DNA of 64,000 nt. It comes from Spinacia oleracea (Eukaryota > Streptophyta > Magnoliopsida > Caryophyllales > Amaranthaceae). The notes beneath the pieces are model-generated. The model was not told the origin of the DNA, did no database searches, and saw only the letters and a list, made by a program, of their open reading frames with translations. Of this stretch, positions 59,201-64,000 are shown in pieces. The stretch covers positions 89,819,285-89,883,284 of the forward strand of contig NC_079488.1 in NCBI RefSeq assembly GCF_020520425.1. The letters are read 5' to 3'. A program made the translations under genes and the position numbers. Each line of letters begins with the position of its first letter. Within the stretch, counting starts at the first letter, position 1.

Positions 59201-60691
59201 GTCCAAAGTTTGATGGGTGATCTCACTAAAGGCACGATATTCTAACTATCTATTGCATCCTCTATCTTATTTCAAAAAAATAAAATTGTATGCATCCTAT
59301 AGCACGTTCGATATTATTGTAGCAGCATTGATTTTGTGATTATATCTAGTTATGGCTTTAAGTAATCTTTTAATGATTAAGAAATTTTGTACATGATTGG
59401 TTGTATTCTGCCTTTTTTAGATAGGCTATAACAGTATCAACGGTAAGGGGTTGCCTTAGTGGGTGTTTAAGTACTCTCGGTCGATTATACAGAGGAATGG
59501 AGATATTGACAAAGATGTGACTCCCAGGATTATTTTTGGGTGGCTCAAATAGTGAGTCGCCTCCCTCTTAGTGATTGTTCTGTCAACGATAGGAAGAGTA
59601 TCTGCAGATGCACCAATAAGCTTACTGTAATCCTTGATATTATGTTCGTTTTGCAATTCAGTACAGGACATTTATTGCATTCTGAATCATCCTTGTCTTT
59701 ATATAGGCATGAAAGAATTTAGTATTAGAGTCTCCCAATTTTGTTCAGGTGTATACTGCAATTTTCCAGAATTTTCCTTAATCTCGCCCCAATTCTCTAG
59801 ATTTAGAGTGAATCTCCTTGTCTCCACTATAAGATGAATCTCTATCGTACAGAGGTCGTCTGATGTTGAATGTCTTCCAGCTTACCTCTTATACTTTCTA
59901 TTCTGCGAGCTATGCTTTGGAAGTTCTGAAAGAGGTTACTTAACATATACCAATACTACCAAATATCCAACAAAGGAGTAGAATGTTGCTTATATTTCTA
60001 TTGTTCTGCAATGATTGAAAATCATATCAGAAGAAAGACAGGCTAAAGCTTCTTTCTTTTCACCTGAATTCATTTTTCAGATACCAGTACTTATTAGAAC
60101 TTCACTGAATTTGTTGACCCTTATCTGAGCTTACGGCTTACTATCGCTTATCTAAACTTATTTTAAGTTGGATATGGATTTGGTAGCCCTTATACAAAAC
60201 TTATTAGAGTGTACTGCCCTTGTGAACTTTCTTTTCATAAATGAAAAGAACGTCACATGATTAGTTGCAAGTTAGTTCTTGTGGTAGGGGATCCTTCCTA
60301 GAAGGTGGTTAGCCTTTCTCAAGTTTCCTGCTAGGTTGTTAAGATCATTTGATATAGTAATACAAATCTCTTCTCCAAAAAAAAAAAGTAAAAAGAAAGT
60401 TAAGTAGCAAGTTGGTCGTGAAGAAGGGCTAATGTAATGCATTTAATAATTTCACCTTCCAGCTGTTTTAATAATCATTTAGCTGCAATCAATTAACAAA
60501 CCCTCTTGGTGTTTATATTTCACATTTTTGTTTCCTATTTGACTGAGAATTTTTTTTCTGACTTGAAGACATTATTTCATTGTGTATTTGCAGCACGATA
60601 CTGGCCGAAAGTTGCTGAAGAATGCAAAAGGAAGCCTGACTGCATAATGCTTGCTGACAAGAATGCACCAAACGTGGAAGTATGGAATCAG
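36859..60691 (+). CDS. RNL: plant tRNA ligase (RNL/RLG1), 5' 19 exons; 3' end outside window
   Basis: Seals tRNA halves in intron splicing (and bZIP60 mRNA in the unfolded protein response) using adenylyltransferase, kinase and cyclic phosphodiesterase domains. Coding exons: 36859-37014, 37975-38409, 38891-38941, 39083-39165, 39974-40073, 41270-41348, 41589-41712, 42532-42638, 44641-44769, 45254-45318, 45406-45570, 49255-49415, 49499-49530, 55343-55515, 55708-55787, 57819-57884, 57980-58263, 59124-59231, 60594-60691. They join in phase to 832 codons of an expected ~1100. Seen: YAKNSFGN (likely nucleotidyl-acceptor Lys about 236), SMELVTAVLGDHGQRPLDDY, the motif-IV-like ILEGLVARIV, the family block YSTPEVIAFCRKWRLPTNQ, and the kinase P-loop FFPGIPGCAKSAL (about 761-773). 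The rest of the kinase and the phosphodiesterase domain must lie downstream. The first 47 residues are acidic-free and Arg/Ser-rich, like an organelle transit peptide; a second in-frame ATG (37000) would give a form without it. All introns are GT-AG except intron 18. Confidence 0.96.
42975..43217. mobile_element. decayed Stowaway MITE in RNL intron 8
   Basis: Shares GACGAATCTAACATCCCACA and neighbouring words with the intact Stowaway at 58726-59002 and ends ACGGAGGAAG|TA. The left terminus is eroded. Confidence 0.6.
44188..44246. repeat. (CT)n microsatellite
   Basis: About 59 bp of CT dinucleotides with one TTT interruption, in RNL intron 8. Confidence 0.95.
46188..46711. mobile_element. PIF/Harbinger-like MITE (TTA target)
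   Basis: 524 bp flanked by TTA (46185-46187 and 46712-46714). Ends are weakly inverted (GGGTACGTTCTATTCACC and GGCCATCTCATTTCCACT). The interior repeats ACTTAT-rich words (GAACTTATCAAAACTTATTT). A fragment with the same words lies at 60060-60200 in intron 18. Confidence 0.55.
47164..48153. mobile_element. PIF/Harbinger-like element (TTA target)
   Basis: 990 bp flanked by TTA (47161-47163 and 48154-48156), with termini GGGGTTGTTTGGTACAG and GGACCCATTCGGTATCA (complement of the right end). This GGG..(T/C)TGTTTGGT type is common among plant Tourist-like elements. No transposase seen. Confidence 0.6.
49499..49530 (+). CDS. RNL: 32-nt micro-exon of the tRNA ligase (exon 13)
   Basis: Completes an Arg codon with the last two bases of exon 12 and encodes RKNPGLWPLYRG into exon 14, matching the conserved plant RNL segment. 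Preceded by an 83-bp intron and followed by a 5.8-kb transposon-filled intron. An automated gene finder could easily miss it. Confidence 0.88.
50205..51925. mobile_element. hAT-like element carrying a nested hAT
   Basis: Termini CTTAATTTAAAAAAGCGCGC and CTTAGTTTTAAAAGGCCCAA (complement of right end). Possible 8-bp target duplication TTATTAGG / TTTTGAGG with two mismatches. Subterminal GCGCC-rich words match those of the hAT at 53109. Boundaries are tentative. Confidence 0.5.
50548..51499. mobile_element. non-autonomous hAT-type element (perfect 8-bp TSD)
   Basis: 952 bp flanked by CCGGACAT on both sides (50540-50547 and 51500-51507). Termini CTAGGTTGCACCGATACGGG and CTATGAAGCACGGGGACGG (complement of right end). 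Subterminal arrays of GATACGGGGACGG / GTACCCGTCCC in inverse orientation. The interior (about 50990-51290) is GC-rich and could be a captured host sequence. Confidence 0.85.
53109..54056. mobile_element. non-autonomous hAT-type element (perfect 8-bp TSD)
   Basis: 948 bp flanked by AGACCACA on both sides (53101-53108 and 54057-54064). Termini CAATGTTTGAAAAAGCGC and CAGTGTTTTAAAAAAGCGC (complement of right end). Subterminal regions rich in GCGCTT words. Confidence 0.88.
55788..57818 (+). other. RNL intron 15
   Basis: 2031-bp intron. Contains the PIF/Harbinger MITE below and a short GT repeat (about 57240-57256). No coding potential. Confidence 0.75.
56158..56863. mobile_element. PIF/Harbinger (Tourist-like) MITE
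   Basis: 706 bp flanked by TAA (56155-56157 and 56864-56866), with good terminal inverted repeats GAGCATGTTTATCAAAGACC and TAGCATGTTTATCAAACACC (complement of right end). Confidence 0.8.
58726..59002. mobile_element. Stowaway MITE
   Basis: 277 bp flanked by TA, with termini CTTCCTCCGTATTTTTTT and CCTCCTCCGTTTTTTATT (complement of right end), the standard Stowaway pattern. In RNL intron 17. Confidence 0.85.
59232..60593 (+). other. GC-AG intron 18 of the tRNA ligase gene
   Basis: The P-loop exon must end at AAAG (59231) to keep phase into ARYWPKVAEE, and the intron then begins GCACGA rather than GT. The acceptor is TTTGCAG. There is no GT nearby that preserves the frame. GC-AG introns are a known minor class of U2-type introns. 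The intron contains a diverged ACTTAT-rich TE fragment at 60060-60200. Confidence 0.8.
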
Positions 60692-60863
60692 GTAATAACA
60701 TGTTTCATTGTTGGTGTCCGCAATGTGAGGCTGACAGCCCCTTTTTCCTTAATATTTTTTCTGTTAATTATTTTTAGGGTTAAAATTTGAAAATAACTAT
60801 TTGATTCCTAAAATTAATGCATCATCTCTTAAAACTTGTAATATCTCATAGTGATGTAATAAA

Positions 60864-61541
60864 CAATGTTACATGGAACGCGGGACGTTTCGGAACGTGG
60901 TACAGGAACGGGAACGCGAAACGCCGCCTCTAGAGTTCCCGGGACGTTGGGTTCAATTTCTTTTACTTTTTTTGGGACTTTAAATTTTAGAATCAGTAAA
61001 AATTAAAACCATAAAACAAAATAAATAAGGACTATGAATAAAGAAAAAAATTTGAATAAGGAAAAATAAATAAAGAAATCTATTATATGAGTACTATTTT
61101 TTATAAGGAAAAATACTCTAGTAAAAGATTTGTACTTTATTAAGATTTTCCCCTCAAAAACGGACGAAAACAGTCAGCTAGCTGTTCCAACTACCCTTTC
61201 CTCGAAAAAAAAGGTTGTACACACTACCCACCCAACTATAATAAATAAAGAAACATAAAAATATTAATTAAAGGGGAAGGCCCACTGTAACTCTGTAAGT
61301 CTAGGGTAGTATAAAAACCCCATCTTCTTCTTTCTTCGTCTTCATCAATAGGCACCACCATTGTTAACAAAAAAAACTGTCTTCTTCCTTCACCTTCGTC
61401 TTCTTTCGCCATCTTCTTGACCATAACTGTATCAAAGCTGGGTTTTCAATTCGGGTGCGTCACTTCCGACGATTTGGGTCGCGAACCACAACGAACCCGG
61501 TTCGTGGAACATGGCAACGTACCACGGTCCGGGTAACACTG
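60864..61541. mobile_element. non-autonomous hAT-type element (8-bp TSD, 1 mismatch)
   Basis: 678 bp flanked by GTAATAAA (60856-60863) and GTAATAAG (61542-61549). Termini CAATGTTACATGGAACGCGG and CAGTGTTACCCGGACCGTGG (complement of right end). Subterminal GGAACG/CGGGACG words. No transposase. Confidence 0.85.
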
Positions 61542-62066
61542 GTAATAAGGTTTGAATTTTCTCATGAGTAGCCCTTGTTTGTGGTGTTATGAACTTCCGA
61601 TATTTACTTCTTTAGGTTCTAATGTGTTGTTTGTGAAGACTGAAGAGTCTTGTGACTTGTACCAGAAAAAGAAGTTTGTGGAAAATTAAAAATGTGAAAT
61701 CATATGCCTTTAGTTTAAAAAGGCGCACTAAGGCGCACAAGGATCCTGGAGCCTAGGTGAAAAGCTTCGACGTGCGTCTTTTGGATATGAGGCGCACATA
61801 AATTTCTAAAAAACCTTAAGATTGGGAATAGATCAAAATTAACACGCTTTATACTCCAAACAACATAATAATTATATTAGTAATGCATAAATGGACAAAA
61901 GGAAGCACAATTTGTTACCATCATACATCCAAACGACAGAGTACTTAGAATTAGACTTAAAGTACCACAAAAATCATACAATCAACATAAAATAAATAAG
62001 TAGAAAGAAAAGCAAGAACAATAGTTCTTCAAGCTTGATAGTAGGTATCTTAAAACACTAGGTACT

Positions 62067-63153
62067 CTATATCATCATCGTCATACACGTCCTCTTCTCC
62101 TTGATAATCCTCATCTCCACTAATGTCCTCTTCTTCCATCTCATCACTATCATATTCATCCAACAACACAACTCTATGAGTGGAGCTAATATCAACACCT
62201 TTTCTTTTATCAACTCTTGATGATGATCTAGTGGCATAGATAGGATCATTAGCTCCGGAGGCTCTACCAACAACCCATCATGTCAAATCCTTACCATCAA
62301 ATAAAGCTCACCATCATTATCCTCATTCTCCTCATATCATCCATCCTCCCAAGTATCCATTTATTACTTTCATTAATCTCATTTAAGAGAATGGAATCAA
62401 TGGTGTCTTTCCTCATGTATCGGCGTATCAGTTCTATTGTCATGTCATTTAGTCGACTTTGTGCCAATCGGTTCCTCTTCTTAGTATGAAGCTGTGAGAA
62501 ATAAAGATTATGAGTTTCATCATCCTATCAAATAATACTTCCTTCGTTTTTCTTTACTTGCAACGGTTTCCTTTTTTTGAAGTTGCACATTACTTGCACC
62601 ATTTCCTTTTATTATATGCATTCGCCTTCTTTTTGGTATGTTCACACACCAAATACCCATTTGACCCTTACACAAATTCATTAGTACCTAACTTTTTCTA
62701 CATTTGTTTGTTATCACATGGGCATTTTTGATATATACTCTTTTTCTTAATGTTTGTTCCCAACACAAATGGTGCAAGTAATAAAAATGGAAGAAGTATC
62801 ATATTATTAAGTAAATTGACAGAGGCATAGTTACTTATAAGTTGAAAACATCTCAATTCCTTTCACAACCGGAGCACTACAAATGAGGCTAAGAACCTTT
62901 ATGACCAAATGCATGAGATTGGGACATGGATTTCCATAAGAATACCACCACTTTGCTATTGAAAAGAAAGTAAAAACATGTGTTTAAACTTGATATTTGA
63001 TTTACATACGTCAATACCCGGTGATTTGGTCTTCCTTTGCCTAATTGCCATGTTATGGCTAAAGAGTTCAGCGGCATTCTTAAACGAATTCAACTCATTA
63101 AGTATCTTGTTAGTTTCCACCTCCGGAACTAGCCTTGCAATGCAATCATACAA
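62067..63153 (-). pseudogene. hAT transposase, C-terminal remnants
   Basis: Minus strand, in order: 63153-62956 encodes MYDCIARLVPEVETNKILNE and ...MAIRQR, a block found just before the dimerisation region of plant hAT transposases. A Stowaway interrupts it at 62538-62796. At about 62490-62390 comes LHTKKRNRLAQSRLNDMTIE, typical of the dimerisation tail. Then LTxWVVGRASGANDPIYATR (with a stop at x) and a very acidic tail ending near 62056. Stops and frameshifts show it is dead; the segment with the conserved Trp-rich hAT dimerisation core is missing. Confidence 0.75.
62538..62796. mobile_element. Stowaway MITE nested in the hAT remnant
   Basis: 259 bp flanked by TA, with termini CTTCCTTCGTTTTTCTTTAC and CTTCTTCCATTTTTATTACT (complement of right end). 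Confidence 0.8.
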
Positions 63154-63385
63154 ATCCGTGACAACTTACTTGATCGGGTTTATTATAATGGATTTCCAGA
63201 TTTATATAAAACCCGTCTTCATACAAAGGCCGATGAAAGTTGACCAGTGTATATACCTAGTCGCGCTTAAGGCTCAAGGCGCACAACTGTGTCGCCTAAG
63301 TTATCCAAGGCGTGAGGCGAGAAAAAGGCGCATAAGGCCCTGAGGTGCTAAGGCGACGCCCTTGTGCGCCTGAATCAAATGGTGG

Positions 63386-64000
63386 GCCGAGAGTCCAAAA
63401 AGAAAAGGAAAAAAAGAAAAATGAAGAAGAAGAAAGCAGAATTGTCTTCAGCCGGCTCTATCAATGGCTTCATAAATGTAGCCCATTGGAGGCACTTTCA
63501 CTCTATCAAAAGTTTTCTTGCAAGAGAAATGATGCTATTTTCTTTCTTCCCGATTCCTTTGAGAAAATATGCTATTTTCTTTCCTCCCGATTCCTTTGAC
63601 CATTAGAAGCACTCCACTCTTGAGAAGTAACCATTTTCCTCAAGTTGGCCTTTTGTTTATGAAATTGAGCAAGAGTGATGAATGATGTTGCAAATCTAGT
63701 GATCGTCAGCCTATGTGAGTTTCTTCATGTGTGAACTTCCTCATCATGTTCACAAAGAGGGATATGGCTATAAATATAGCCATTCATGAACATTCACTTC
63801 CTGATTCACTCTTGACCTTTAGAAGATTTCCAATGTCTTTCGATTGTAATGTGCGGCACATAGAATCCAATGAACATGAGGTCTTTGTGCCGTAAGTAGT
63901 TTACTTACGGATTACAAAACCAAAGCATGACGAGTTAGAGACAAAGTAAATCTAGGAATTAAATTCAACTAAAAGTTAGAGGAGAGTTATTATTTCTTAC
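63386..64000. other. no gene recognised; intron 19 continues
   Basis: A purine-rich AAG/GAA stretch (63390-63440), then AT-rich DNA. Overlapping small ORFs at 63345-63606 are Lys-rich and carry no domain. Probably more transposon sequence. Confidence 0.4.

Larger units (their letters stand above)
61708..63385 (-). mobile_element. decayed autonomous-type hAT element (ends tentative)
   Basis: GCGCAC-rich subterminal sequence at 61708-61800 (TTTAGTTTAAAAAGGCGCAC) and again, inverted, at 63265-63380 (GTGCGCC ... AGGCGCATAAGG), enclosing hAT transposase remnants. No target duplication could be found. Sequence after 63383 resembles the interior of the hAT at 53109 (TGGGCC(A/G)AGAGTCCAAAA), so another fragment may abut it. 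Confidence 0.5.
60692..64000 (+). other. RNL intron 19, partial (more than 3.3 kb)
   Basis: Donor CAG|GTAATA. No exon encoding the next conserved RNL block was found before the window ends, so the gene continues beyond. Filled by a hAT-type element, hAT transposase remnants and a Stowaway. Confidence 0.75.

Overview
This is nuclear DNA of a flowering plant. It is AT-rich, has intron-rich genes with plant splice sites, and is packed with plant transposon families. The many short words of the type ATACGGAGTA and the LTR styles suggest a Caryophyllales dicot (Amaranthaceae, spinach/beet/quinoa relatives), but that is inference. Only two host genes are convincing, both on the + strand: a UBX-domain Cdc48/p97 adaptor of the PUX5 type (29243-34018, 4 exons, complete) and the plant tRNA ligase RNL/RLG1 (first 19 coding exons, 36859-60691; the 3' end lies beyond the window).

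Left third (1-27.6 kb) is retrotransposon territory. A minus-strand Copia element (about 840-7098) keeps its 5' LTR, tRNA-iMet primer site, a very long leader with a GC-rich tandem array, gag, protease and integrase, but is cut off before reverse transcriptase. It sits in the 5' LTR of an older plus-strand Ty3/Gypsy element (Gypsy-1, 7099-15798), whose primer site, gag and pol are all decayed. A second, much younger Gypsy of the same family lies on the minus strand (Gypsy-2, 17921-27537). It has two nearly identical LTRs, an intact gag and an extra ORF ahead of gag, but almost no pol. It split a FAR1-like coding fragment (27606-27538 and 17920-17789) that reads in frame across the insertion.

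Middle (28.5-36.6 kb): a hAT-type non-autonomous element with an 8-bp target duplication lies immediately upstream of the PUX5-like gene. A Mutator-like non-autonomous element with a 9-bp target duplication and a repetitive AT-rich core separates the two genes.

Right (36.9-64 kb): the tRNA ligase gene is stretched by transposon insertions in its introns (hAT, PIF/Harbinger and Stowaway types, several with target-site duplications), while all 19 exons stay open and in phase. Two exon features stand out: a 32-nt exon, and a GC-AG intron after the P-loop exon. The last visible intron holds a decayed hAT transposase.

The two host genes are not functionally linked by anything visible here. No RNA gene, CRISPR array or gene cluster was recognised.
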